Shown: piece after piece, positions 28,372 through 36,695 of the stretch
How positions within the stretch are numbered: position 1 is the stretch's first letter
How the letters are laid out: each line of letters starts with the position of its first letter
Assembly: GCA_913020705.1 (NCBI GenBank)
Contig: CAJWBY010000005.1
Span: forward strand, 1 to 63,553
Source of the DNA: an uncultured Colwellia sp.
GTDB lineage: Bacteria; Pseudomonadota; Gammaproteobacteria; Enterobacterales; Alteromonadaceae
Reading direction: 5' to 3'
DNA length: 63,553 nucleotides
Notes under the pieces: model-generated
Told to the model about the DNA's origin: nothing
Seen by the model: only the letters and a program-made list of their open reading frames with translations
Database searches by the model: none
Made by a program: the position numbers and the translations under genes

Positions 28372-28389
28372 TGTAAGACATATCTCACA
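28372..28389. promoter_or_regulatory. GacA/UvrY-type upstream activating box of RNA 2
   Basis: TGTAAG-ACATAT-CTCACA matches TGTAAG-N6-CTTACA at 11 of 12 positions. Its centre lies about 170 bp upstream of the -10, within 2 bp of the spacing at RNA 1. A second partial half-site (TCTCAC) lies just to the left. Confidence 0.8.
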
Positions 28390-28509
28390 AGTTTTTAATC
28401 AAAAATGAATTAATTGTAAATAAATAGTAGCATTTAAAATCAACCACTCTTCTAAATCACAGTATTATCCGTTTAAAGGTAGACTATTCATCTTAAAATT
28501 AAAGCAAAA

Positions 28510-28535
28510 AAATACCGAATAAGCATTCGGTATTT
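28510..28535 (-). terminator. Rho-independent terminator of the GNAT gene
   Basis: Perfect 11-bp stem AAATACCGAAT/ATTCGGTATTT with a 4-nt loop, 30 bp past the GNAT stop; the minus strand runs into seven T. Confidence 0.88.
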
Positions 28536-28564
28536 TTATAAAGACACTTAACCAGAATATAAAG

Positions 28565-29209
28565 CTAGCTTTTACTTCGATAATGAACCATTAAAGAGCC
28601 CGAAACATTACCTACAGAAAGCTCTTGTATAAATTTATAGTCAACCTCTGTAAAAAACTGTTTATATTTCTCTGTTGTCGCATAAACTGCAACGCCCTCA
28701 CTATCAGAATGTTCTTCTAAAATAGTATTAACAGCGGCTAATAGATAATGTCCGAAGCCATGATGTTGATGCAAGGGGTGTATTGCGATAAAAGATAACA
28801 TATGAAATTTTTTCATGGGTACAGCAGAAAGTACAATTTTTTCTTTTTCGATCATCTGCTTAGTGCTGAAGTAACCTGCGCCAAGCATCATTTTTAAACG
28901 CCAATGCCAAAAACGCTCGGAACTTACACTTTCATCTGGGCTATTTAAACAAGCGACACCGACCATGGCTTCACCTAAATATAAGCCAACCATAGGCTGT
29001 TTTGCATGCCAAAAAGCACTTAACTCTTCACGAATAGCAGAACGCAACCTTTGCTCATAATCATTCTTTTCATTGGAGAATATCTGCAAAAACACAGGAT
29101 CATCATGGTAAGCTTGATACAGTAAAGATGCGGCTAATTTTAAGTCTTCACCAGACAAATATGCAGCCCTTATATCAAGGTTTGTTTTATCACTTATTGC
29201 TTCAGACAT
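28565..29209 (-). CDS. GNAT family N-acetyltransferase
   Basis: 214-residue acetyl-CoA-dependent acyltransferase of unknown substrate. The acetyl-CoA-binding region is SFIAIHPLHQHHGFGHYLLAA (given here in two parts: SFIAIHPLHQ and HHGFGHYLL, about 133-153), matching the Q/R-x-x-G-x-G/A motif in a variant form. The ATG at 29209 has a GGGAGGGG purine tract 8-10 nt upstream; a GTG at 29218 in the same frame is too close to it. Monocistronic with its own terminator. No neighbour points to a substrate. Confidence 0.85.
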   Translation of the reverse strand: MSEAISDKTNLDIRAAYLSGEDLKLAASLLYQAYHDDPVFLQIFSNEKNDYEQRLRSAIREELSAFWHAKQPMVGLYLGEAMVGVACLNSPDESVSSERFWHWRLKMMLGAGYFSTKQMIEKEKIVLSAVPMKKFHMLSFIAIHPLHQHHGFGHYLLAAVNTILEEHSDSEGVAVYATTEKYKQFFTEVDYKFIQELSVGNVSGSLMVHYRSKS

Positions 29210-29563
29210 ATTTCTCACCCCTCCCTTTTTTATTTTTATCTAATTACCATAACAGTAAAAAACGAGTCAGGTCAAACAAAAATCTTAAGCTCTAGATTAG
29301 GTTATCGATACGCAAACACCTAAAAACAAAGAGTTTATTGATTATTATTACAAAAGTTATAGAGCAAGTAATGTGGGGATTATTATAGGAAACACCCATA
29401 ATCATGATACAAATCAAAGATTCATATTGTACGTTCAAAGTTCATGTTTTACTTTTATCAATGGAAACTAAAATCTCTACTGTTTATTACAGTTGCCACT
29501 AAGCATATTATGCGTATAAAAAAAGGCAGTGAATATCACTACCTTTCATTAACTGATGTCTAT
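29210..29563. other. Intergenic region between GNAT and DUF3192 genes
   Basis: 354 bp without a credible gene. It holds the upstream region of the GNAT gene and, at its right end, the terminator of the DUF3192 lipoprotein gene. I saw no other structure. Confidence 0.6.
29520..29544 (-). terminator. Rho-independent terminator of the DUF3192 lipoprotein gene
   Basis: Stem AGGCAGTGA/TCACTACCT with one mismatch, loop ATA, and a run of T on the minus strand. Confidence 0.75.
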
Positions 29564-29950
29564 TTATCCAGAAATATTACGCTTATAATCTGCACCATTA
29601 CCTGTTTCTAATAAAACACCATCAACAAAATGCAAATAAGTACATTCATCTTTAGTCGTTAAATCATCTTTATGGACACGATGTGTACGGTAGAAAAGTA
29701 CCTTTACTTCTTTACCATCCAATTGATATTTTTCATTAAAGTCTGCAAGACCTAATTTATTTTGTACATTATTATAGCTAGCATTCAATTGAATTTTTGC
29801 AATTTTTTTACGATTATCATATTCACGATCACCAAAAGAGGTAGAAATTGAATGACCTTCGTCGTCACCACCACCCACAGCAATTACACATCCGGTTAAT
29901 GATAAAGTTAAAGGTGCGGCAACAAGTAATGCTATAATCGATTTTTTCAT
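29564..29950 (-). CDS. DUF3192 lipoprotein
   Basis: 128-residue predicted lipoprotein. The signal peptide ends in a lipobox (LSLTGC, Cys at residue 21), followed by a Gly/Asp-rich tether. The DUF3192 domain (about 45-122) includes VLFYRTHR and LTTKDECTYLHF. The fold resembles small outer-membrane assembly modules of the SmpA/BamE type (my impression, not a search). Function unknown. A paralogue with an N-terminal membrane anchor lies at 36120-36497. Confidence 0.85.
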   Translation of the reverse strand: MKKSIIALLVAAPLTLSLTGCVIAVGGGDDEGHSISTSFGDREYDNRKKIAKIQLNASYNNVQNKLGLADFNEKYQLDGKEVKVLFYRTHRVHKDDLTTKDECTYLHFVDGVLLETGNGADYKRNISG

Positions 29951-30165
29951 GGTTTTCCCTTATTTTTCTGAATGAGTATTCTTAATATTTTTAGTAAAAC
30001 ACTTTAAGAAGAGTTTTAACAAAGCTACTCAGTTAATAGCAAGGGGCAAACCAACTTTACAAGCTATTGAATTTTATAGAATTAAAATATAAAACAGGTT
30101 TGGAATAGCACAGGATTTGTGATATCCACCAAAATATAGCTTCTTTGACAATTAAAAGTAATTTT

Positions 30166-30492
30166 ATGACGATAACTGACGAAATAACAATCATCGCAAA
30201 TCAACTGGCAAATCAGGGTAAAAAACCAACGGTAGCCTTAGTTAAAACTAGGCTGAAAATACCGGCTCCGCTACCTACCATCATCTCCGTATTAAGAAAT
30301 TGGAAGCATGATCCTAAATTAATCGAAATGGCTATTGCACCTAACGATGCTAAAACAGAAAAAAAGCACTTAACATCGATTTCTTCTGAAATAGAAAAAG
30401 CGGTATCTCAAGCATTACAGCCTATTCAAGCAGAATTATTGGAATTAAGAGCTTTAGTGAATAAATTAAATAAACAGCAAAATAAGGATTAA
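30166..30492 (+). CDS. Small KfrA_N-like putative DNA-binding protein
   Basis: 108 residues. The N-terminal two thirds (about 1-60, ITDEITIIANQLANQGKKP then VKTRLKIPAPLPTIISVLRN) looks like the helix-turn-helix of KfrA-type plasmid proteins, and the C-terminal part (about 70-105) is a short heptad-like helix. I chose the ATG at 30166; a TTG at 30145 is also in frame. Its stop overlaps the converging syd stop by 4 bp. A regulatory or nucleoid role is possible but unproven. Confidence 0.75.
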   Translation: MTITDEITIIANQLANQGKKPTVALVKTRLKIPAPLPTIISVLRNWKHDPKLIEMAIAPNDAKTEKKHLTSISSEIEKAVSQALQPIQAELLELRALVNKLNKQQNKD

Positions 30493-31049
30493 GGGATTCG
30501 GGGGGTTAACATTTGAATAAAACTGGTGAGTGAGTCAGCCACTTTTTTATGAGCTTTACTTCCTACTTTCTCAACCCAAACTTCTCCGGTATCATTATCT
30601 AAACTTAAGATCATATTTTCATCATCTGTAAGTGCAAAAAATAATGTTAACGGCTGTTTTAATTTTTGCTTCATTAAAACATGCCCTATCAAGTTTTCTT
30701 GTAAGCGTTGAAAGTCATTTTCACTCCAAGCAAAAAGTAAAGACAGTGCTCCTTCATTACATCGAGCATCTAAGGTATCGCTATATAGTGTAGTAAAATA
30801 GGTTTTGAAGTCAGGATGAAGTTTTATTTCTAAGGCTTCTTCAACATTATCAAAACTTATCGACTCCTTGATTTCACAAGGCTGCCAGTATTGATGGTTT
30901 TCATCGTACTCGTCTGACAAACAAGGAGAAGGCCATTGTTCATCTTTTTCAATAAGTGGGAGATGTTGATATTTCCCTTGGTATTCTGATACATATTTTT
31001 GTGAAAATAATGATAAAGATTGCATTAACTCGCAAGGTGATGATTTCAT
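30489..31049 (-). CDS. syd: SecY-interacting protein Syd
   Basis: Soluble protein that binds cytosolic loops of SecY at the inner membrane and monitors the assembly of the translocon. The 186-residue length fits (E. coli 181). Conserved blocks include WQPCEIKES near 62, ALEIKLHPDFKTYF near 83 and WSENDFQRLQENLIGHVLMK near 118. It is divergent from queF, as in E. coli. In E. coli, csrB lies next to syd, which supports the identity of the CsrB-like RNAs 2-5 kb away. Confidence 0.93.
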   Translation of the reverse strand: MKSSPCELMQSLSLFSQKYVSEYQGKYQHLPLIEKDEQWPSPCLSDEYDENHQYWQPCEIKESISFDNVEEALEIKLHPDFKTYFTTLYSDTLDARCNEGALSLLFAWSENDFQRLQENLIGHVLMKQKLKQPLTLFFALTDDENMILSLDNDTGEVWVEKVGSKAHKKVADSLTSFIQMLTPRIP

Positions 31050-31110
31050 CTGTTAAAAAGATCCTTTAAAATGTAACGACAAATAGTCAATAGACCTAAA
31101 CTAGCCATAT

Positions 31111-31974
31111 ATGACAAATTATACAAACGCAAAAGCATTAAGCCAATTAACGCTAGGGAAAGCCACTAGTTATTGCAGTGAATATAACCCAGAACTCTTG
31201 CAAGCGGTACCGCGAAGTTTAAATAGAGACGGTTTAGCTATTTCAGCCGAAGATTTACCCTTTATTGGTGAAGATGTTTGGTATGGTTACGAGTTGTCAT
31301 GGCTTAATAGTTCAGGTAAACCTATTGTTGCCGTTGCTGAATTTCGTTTTCCTTGCACAAGTACAAATATAGTAGAATCTAAGTCATTCAAATTATATTT
31401 GAATAGCTTTAATCAAAGTCGTTTTTCATGTTGGCAAGATGTCGAAAATTGCTTAATAAAAGACCTATCTAATACCTGTGGAAGCATCGCGACTGTAAAA
31501 CTTTTTTCTGTCGACAATTGTCCCGCACTTCAGATTAGCTGTGAAATATTTTCCGAAGAAGCAACCTGCATTGATGACATTGAACTTAATATAGAAAATT
31601 ATCAACTTGACCCGACATTACTCGCCGATGCTAATAGTGAAGATATATGTGTAGAAAATGAAAACTTGGTGAGTCACTTATTGAAATCTAATTGCTTAAT
31701 CACTAATCAACCTGATTGGGCAAGCATATATATTCAATACAGCGGACAAAAAATATCACAAACTGCATTACTCGCTTATTTAATATCATTTAGACAACAC
31801 AATGAATTTCATGAACAATGTGTAGAAAGAATATATTGTGATATAAAAAAGTATTGTGACGTTACTGACCTTACGGTTTTTGCTCGTTATACAAGACGAG
31901 GTGGTTTAGATATAAACCCATTTCGTTCTACTTCCAAATTATCTGCTCCAATGGGTAGAACACTGCGTCAATAA
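31111..31974 (+). CDS. queF: NADPH-dependent 7-cyano-7-deazaguanine reductase QueF
   Basis: Reduces preQ0 to preQ1 in queuosine synthesis. The 287-residue, two-domain (YqcD-type) form matches E. coli QueF (282). The nicotinamide-binding motif ESKSFKLYLNSF lies near residues 89-100 and the catalytic Cys in LLKSNCLITNQPDW near 195. Divergent from syd. No preQ1 riboswitch is visible in the 61-bp gap. Confidence 0.96.
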   Translation: MTNYTNAKALSQLTLGKATSYCSEYNPELLQAVPRSLNRDGLAISAEDLPFIGEDVWYGYELSWLNSSGKPIVAVAEFRFPCTSTNIVESKSFKLYLNSFNQSRFSCWQDVENCLIKDLSNTCGSIATVKLFSVDNCPALQISCEIFSEEATCIDDIELNIENYQLDPTLLADANSEDICVENENLVSHLLKSNCLITNQPDWASIYIQYSGQKISQTALLAYLISFRQHNEFHEQCVERIYCDIKKYCDVTDLTVFARYTRRGGLDINPFRSTSKLSAPMGRTLRQ

Positions 31975-32158
31975 TAATTATTACAATTAAATCAATTATA
32001 AATGATTACCGATACTGACTTTTCAGTATCTAAGGTTTAATATTATGCCATACCATTTATTTTTTAGTATTCAAGTTAATTTATATACATTTAGTGGCTA
32101 TACTGAATGTATGCACGTTTACTAACCCAATAAAGCACTTTACGGAAGACTGTTTTTT

Positions 32159-33757
32159 ATGAGCAATAACTCAGCCGCTGACAAAGAAATTATTTTACTG
32201 AAGAAAAAACTTGATCTCGCAATTACTTCTCGTGCTGATATAGAAACAGACCTTAAATCGCAATCTTCATTATTAATTAAGTTTATAGAAAAACTTTCTC
32301 TTGTTAGCAAAGGTATGGATATTACCCTTGATAACAAATTAGCAAAGTTGCGCCTACTGCTTAAAAAATCAGCACCTCTTGCTGATATTGAAGCACACAT
32401 AACGTCGACTTCGCTTCTTTTGCAAAAGCAATCACAAATAAATGTAACAAACCTTAATCAGTTACATGAACGATTTCATGTTGCTGGTTTAGCTTTGCAA
32501 AAAGTAAACGGGTTACCTGCAGAATTACGCCGTAAATTACGGGGGTTAATTACTGATTCAAAAGATCCAAAAGATGCCATTTTACAATATGTACCATTAT
32601 TGAGTCAGCTATTAGAATTTTACGACACAGCTTTATCTACAAAAAATTCTGCAACGGCTTCTCCTGCTGGATTATTGGCAAAGCAGGATACCGTCCAACA
32701 AACTGTTGAAACGAATGATTCTGCTGAACTTAAATATATACAACGATTTGAATCGATTATTGACAGCTTGGTTGTTTCTGATAAACATGCAAAAAATATA
32801 TTAACCATAAAATCTCAGGTTGATGAAGATATGTCAAACAACAAACTATTAAACAGTTTATTGTCAGTATTTGATGTCATCATTGAAGATTTGAACGAAG
32901 AAAGAAATACCGCAAAAGTATTTTTATCGACCCTAAGTGAGACCTTAAGTACTGTTCAAGCCACAGTAAAAACAACCGTTAGCAGCTGTAAAGAATCTCA
33001 ATCAGTACATAACTCATTAAATAAACAGCTTCAGAAACAAATAGTAGATATGTCATCTGGTCTAGATAAAGCAAATTCGTTAGCGGATATTAAAGTTGAT
33101 ATTAATGCACAGTTAAGAGTGATTGCGGGCACATTAGAAAAGAAAAGCACCTTTGAGCGAGATCAGCAAGCCTCATTACAAGGTCAGTTAGCGTCAATGA
33201 CCGAAAAAGTGGATTTATTAGAGAAACAAAGTAAAAGTTTTGAAAAACGTATTCAAGAACAGCAAGCAAAAAGCTTACAAGACGCTTTAACAAAACTTAA
33301 CAACCGAGCTGCATTTGATGAATACTTCGACAGAGAAATTGTACGTTTCCATAATAACGAATTCGAATTGGCAATTGTAGTCATGGATCTTGATAACTTT
33401 AAGCGCATTAATGACACCTATGGACATACTGCGGGTGACAAAACTTTACAAGTAATTTCAAGCACCCTAAGAAAGCACATTGGTGATGAAGCTTTTATTG
33501 CTCGTTATGGCGGCGAAGAGTTCGTATTAGTATTTTCAGGTGTCAATAAAACAGACTTACTAGAAAAACTTAATAAACTCAGATTACAAGTGGCTAAATT
33601 ACCTTTTAAATTTAGAGATAGTAAAGTATCAATCACTATTTCTATGGGCGCTAGCCATATTCAACAAAATGATAATGTACATATGGCTTTTGAACGAGCT
33701 GATGGTGCACTTTACCGAGCGAAAGAGAAAGGAAAAAACAACGTTATTTATGTGTAG
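32159..33757 (+). CDS. Diguanylate cyclase with long coiled-coil N-terminus
   Basis: 532-residue soluble GGDEF protein. Residues 1-360 are mostly helical and heptad-rich, with no membrane helix or signal peptide; the last stretch before the catalytic domain (about 310-365) is a clear coiled coil. The GGDEF domain (about 370-532) has an intact GGEEF in ARYGGEEFVLVF, so c-di-GMP synthesis is likely. The usual inhibitory-site RxxD is HIGD, so product inhibition may be lost. GGAAG lies about 11 nt before the ATG. A terminator follows; ppnN comes next. Confidence 0.9.
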   Translation: MSNNSAADKEIILLKKKLDLAITSRADIETDLKSQSSLLIKFIEKLSLVSKGMDITLDNKLAKLRLLLKKSAPLADIEAHITSTSLLLQKQSQINVTNLNQLHERFHVAGLALQKVNGLPAELRRKLRGLITDSKDPKDAILQYVPLLSQLLEFYDTALSTKNSATASPAGLLAKQDTVQQTVETNDSAELKYIQRFESIIDSLVVSDKHAKNILTIKSQVDEDMSNNKLLNSLLSVFDVIIEDLNEERNTAKVFLSTLSETLSTVQATVKTTVSSCKESQSVHNSLNKQLQKQIVDMSSGLDKANSLADIKVDINAQLRVIAGTLEKKSTFERDQQASLQGQLASMTEKVDLLEKQSKSFEKRIQEQQAKSLQDALTKLNNRAAFDEYFDREIVRFHNNEFELAIVVMDLDNFKRINDTYGHTAGDKTLQVISSTLRKHIGDEAFIARYGGEEFVLVFSGVNKTDLLEKLNKLRLQVAKLPFKFRDSKVSITISMGASHIQQNDNVHMAFERADGALYRAKEKGKNNVIYV

Positions 33758-33802
33758 GTAAACCATATAAATTAAACTACTACCACAACCTCATCGCTAA
33801 CT

Positions 33803-33845
33803 GCTAATAACTTATATGTATCAAGTTATTAGCTTTATATTTTTT
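33803..33845 (+). terminator. Rho-independent terminator after the diguanylate cyclase gene
   Basis: Perfect 11-bp stem GCTAATAACTT/AAGTTATTAGC with a 9-nt loop, followed by a T-rich tract, 46 bp past the stop. It ends only 18 bp before the ppnN ATG. Confidence 0.8.
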
Positions 33846-33862
33846 GTGAAAGGACTTCAATT

Positions 33863-35194
33863 ATGCAAACTCAAATAAACCCTGTTGGCAACATGAACCT
33901 TCTAACACAATCGGAGATAGAACAGCTTCAGCAATCTGCCACTAGCAAAATATACCAACTTTATAGAAATTGTTCTCTTGCTGTATTAAACGCTGGAAGT
34001 CATACCGATGACGCCGAAGAAATATATCAAAAATTCCAAGATTTTGAGATACATGTATTACGCCGTGAACGAGGTGTTAAATTAGCTTTAACAAACCCTC
34101 CCTCTCACGCTTTTGTTGATGGTAAAATAATAAAAGGCATACAAGAGCTCCTCTCAGCTGTTTTACGCGACATTCTTTTTACTCATCATCAATATCGGTC
34201 TGATACAAAACAAGTGACTGATTTAACATTTGACCTTCTTCGTAATGCTAATGTAATTATTCCTGAAAGTGATCCGAACTTGATAACTTGCTGGGGTGGC
34301 CATTCAATTAATCATATTGAGTACAAGTATACTAAGGAAGTAGGTTATCAATTAGGATTACGCGGATTTAACATTTGTACTGGATGTGGTCCAGGAGCGA
34401 TGAAAGGGCCAATGAAGGGAGCTACAATTGCTCACGCTAAGCAACGTAATAAAGATGGACGGTATATAGGTTTAACAGAGCCTAGTATTATAGCTGCTGA
34501 GCCACCAAACCCTATCGTTAATGAATTAGTGATCATGCCTGATATTGAAAAACGTCTAGAAGCGTTTGTTCGAATGTCGCATGGAATAGTAATATTTCCA
34601 GGTGGTGCAGGTACCGCTGAGGAATTACTTTATATTCTAGGGATAATGTTAAATAGTAAAAATCAGTCGCAAAAATTGCCCATTATTTTGACTGGCCCAA
34701 AAGAAAGTGCAGAATACTTTATCCAAATAGACCGATTTATTGGCGCTACTTTAGGTGCTAAAGCACAAGACCTCTATGAAATTATTGTTGACGATCCAGT
34801 AGCTGTTGCTAAAAGTATGCGTCACAAATTAGAAGAAGTATTAACTTATCGTAAGCAAACTGGCGACGCTTTCCATTTCAACTGGTCACTTGTAATAGAA
34901 CCAGAATTTCAACAGCCTTTTGAACCAACCCATGATAGCATTGCCAATTTACCTATTAATTATGATTTAGATACGGCTAAATTAGCCGCCAACTTGCGGC
35001 GTGTTTTTTCTGCTATAGTAGCAGGCAATGTAAAATCTCAAGGTATTCAGGCGATCAGAAATAACGGGCCTTTTGAAATATCTGGCGATTCAAAAATAAT
35101 GCAACTTATGGACAATTTACTCGCATCGTTTGTTGAACAGCAACGAATGAAATTACCGGGCAGTAAATATATACCATGTTACAAAGTAATTTAA
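33863..35194 (+). CDS. ppnN: Pyrimidine/purine nucleotide 5'-monophosphate nucleosidase PpnN
   Basis: Cleaves the N-glycosidic bond of nucleoside monophosphates, feeding salvage and tuned by (p)ppGpp in E. coli (as YgdH). The 443-residue protein (E. coli 454) has the LOG-family motif PGGAGTAEE near residue 252 and GCGPGAMKGPMKGA near 174. The extended N- and C-terminal regions of the PpnN type are present. It is 10 bp upstream of xni; queF and syd lie just before, as in E. coli. Confidence 0.95.
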   Translation: MQTQINPVGNMNLLTQSEIEQLQQSATSKIYQLYRNCSLAVLNAGSHTDDAEEIYQKFQDFEIHVLRRERGVKLALTNPPSHAFVDGKIIKGIQELLSAVLRDILFTHHQYRSDTKQVTDLTFDLLRNANVIIPESDPNLITCWGGHSINHIEYKYTKEVGYQLGLRGFNICTGCGPGAMKGPMKGATIAHAKQRNKDGRYIGLTEPSIIAAEPPNPIVNELVIMPDIEKRLEAFVRMSHGIVIFPGGAGTAEELLYILGIMLNSKNQSQKLPIILTGPKESAEYFIQIDRFIGATLGAKAQDLYEIIVDDPVAVAKSMRHKLEEVLTYRKQTGDAFHFNWSLVIEPEFQQPFEPTHDSIANLPINYDLDTAKLAANLRRVFSAIVAGNVKSQGIQAIRNNGPFEISGDSKIMQLMDNLLASFVEQQRMKLPGSKYIPCYKVI

Positions 35195-35204
35195 GGGTAA
35201 ATGA

Positions 35205-36008
35205 ATGTCCGCACATCTAGTATTAATTGATGCGTTGAATTTGATCAGAAGAATATACGCAGTTCAAGAGCGTCCTTTTCTTTTTAATAACGAACTTGCA
35301 GAGAACACAAAAAAACAAGTACTCTTTAATACACAAATAGCTTGCGGACAAGCTTTAAGCAAAATCCTTGAACATCTTGAACCAACGCATGTCCTTGCCG
35401 TATTTGACAGTGAGAAACCTTGTTGGCGTTATCAACTTTACCCAGATTATAAAAAGGGTAGAAAGAAAATGGCTGAACATTTAGCAAAAAGCCTGACAGA
35501 TATTCAAGATGAATTTATGAAACAACAAGTCGATTCATTGATTCCAGAAGAAGATGAAGCTGACGACATTATTGCGACTTTAGCTATAAAAATGGCACTT
35601 AAAGATCAAAACGTTACCATTGTATCTACTGATAAAGGTTTTCTATCGTTATTGAACCCTCATATTGGTGTTTATGACCATTTTAATCGACGCCATCTTG
35701 ATGCAAACTTTGTTCAAAGTAAATTCAATGTTAAACCACAACAACTCATGGATTTATGGACTTTGACTGGTGATAATACCAATAAAATCCCAGGCGTTTC
35801 AGGTGTTGGACAAGTCACGGCAGCTCAATTGTTAAATCAATATGGTTCATTAAAAAGCATACTTGAAGCAAAAGATATTAAAGCAACTTTAGCAAATAAG
35901 CTCGCCGAACATACTGAGCAAATAGCGCTAAGTCGAGAACTTATAACGTTAAAAAAAGATATCCCACTCGGATTCAACTTGAGGGATATCCGAATTTCCT
36001 CTGAGTAA
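35205..36008 (+). CDS. xni: Flap endonuclease Xni
   Basis: Structure-specific 5' nuclease related to the 5'-3' exonuclease domain of DNA polymerase I. 267 residues (E. coli 251). Metal-binding acidic motifs are DALNLIRR (about 9), FDSEKPCWR (about 68) and PEEDEADDIIATLA (about 113-126). The helix-hairpin-helix IPGVSGVGQVTAAQLL is near residues 196-211. Probably co-transcribed with ppnN. In E. coli sdaCB lies between the two genes; here they are adjacent. Confidence 0.94.
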   Translation: MSAHLVLIDALNLIRRIYAVQERPFLFNNELAENTKKQVLFNTQIACGQALSKILEHLEPTHVLAVFDSEKPCWRYQLYPDYKKGRKKMAEHLAKSLTDIQDEFMKQQVDSLIPEEDEADDIIATLAIKMALKDQNVTIVSTDKGFLSLLNPHIGVYDHFNRRHLDANFVQSKFNVKPQQLMDLWTLTGDNTNKIPGVSGVGQVTAAQLLNQYGSLKSILEAKDIKATLANKLAEHTEQIALSRELITLKKDIPLGFNLRDIRISSE

Positions 36009-36119
36009 TAAAAAATGTAAAAATCAGTGTTAAACGTCTGTAAAATTAATTAAAATAAAAGACTTACCATTGGCACGATGTATCGGTATTAATCAATAAT
36101 TCAACGGAATTTGTATTAA

Positions 36120-36497
36120 ATGAATAAAAAAGTTATCTCTAGGATCTTAATTGCATTAGCTATATACGCCGTCTTTGTTGCCCTAGTGGTAAATTTTTAT
36201 GATGACAGTCCTTCTGATATGGAATGGGGAGATAGAGAATCTTATAACAAGCAATACATCAGTAAGTTAACCTTAGATGAGTTTAATTTTGAGCAAGCTA
36301 TTGAAGAACTCGGCGGGCCGGACATAACAGAAGCAAAAAAAGTTGATGGTAATAGCTTTCAGGTAATGTTTTATCGTACGCAACACATGAAGTCTGATGG
36401 TTTTACAACGCAAGATGAATGTACCGCCCTGCTATTTAAAAATGGTTCACTTATTGCGATCGGAAAACCTGCCTACGAACAGTTTCAACAATTATAA
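36120..36497 (+). CDS. DUF3192 membrane-anchored protein
   Basis: 125 residues: an N-terminal transmembrane anchor (about 6-27, without lipobox) and a DUF3192 domain (about 45-120) with VMFYRTQHM and FTTQDECTALLF. The same motifs, in the same order, occur in the lipoprotein at 29564-29950, so these are paralogues with different membrane anchoring. Function unknown. Single gene between xni and the isocitrate dehydrogenase gene. Confidence 0.82.
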   Translation: MNKKVISRILIALAIYAVFVALVVNFYDDSPSDMEWGDRESYNKQYISKLTLDEFNFEQAIEELGGPDITEAKKVDGNSFQVMFYRTQHMKSDGFTTQDECTALLFKNGSLIAIGKPAYEQFQQL

Positions 36498-36510
36498 TTA
36501 TCTTGAAAAA

Positions 36511-36552
36511 GTGCAATAAATAACACCAAAGTCTAATAACTCTTTATTGCAC
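36511..36552. repeat. Inverted repeat between DUF3192 and isocitrate dehydrogenase genes
   Basis: Perfect 10-bp arms GTGCAATAAA/TTTATTGCAC (36511-36520 and 36543-36552) with a 22-nt loop and no T-run. It could end the upstream transcript with Rho help or be a protein site; undecided. Confidence 0.5.
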
Positions 36553-36695
36553 AATCATCTATACTAACCTCATCGAAATTCATTAACATGACAGCTTACA
36601 TGATTTTCTCATGTCAGGCTTCCCTTAGATTGCAAAAATCACGGTGCTATTACAGCTCCTAATTCCTTATTTAACAAACTCTTTGAAGGTAAAAA

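Noticed and set aside
25937..28564. Reading the GGA-rich regions as degraded genes or CRISPR-like repeats
   Set aside because: Motif spacing is irregular (3-36 nt), no repeat unit longer than about 8 nt recurs, and no frame is open; the terminators and boxes fit an RNA gene instead.
32011..32030. Perfect 8-bp stem GATACTGA/TCAGTATC after queF
   Set aside because: No T-run follows, so it is not a convincing terminator, and nothing else supports a function.
32130..32160. GGA in the ribosome binding site of the 32159 diguanylate cyclase as a CsrA site
   Set aside because: A single ACGGA in a Shine-Dalgarno sequence is not distinguishable from an ordinary ribosome site.
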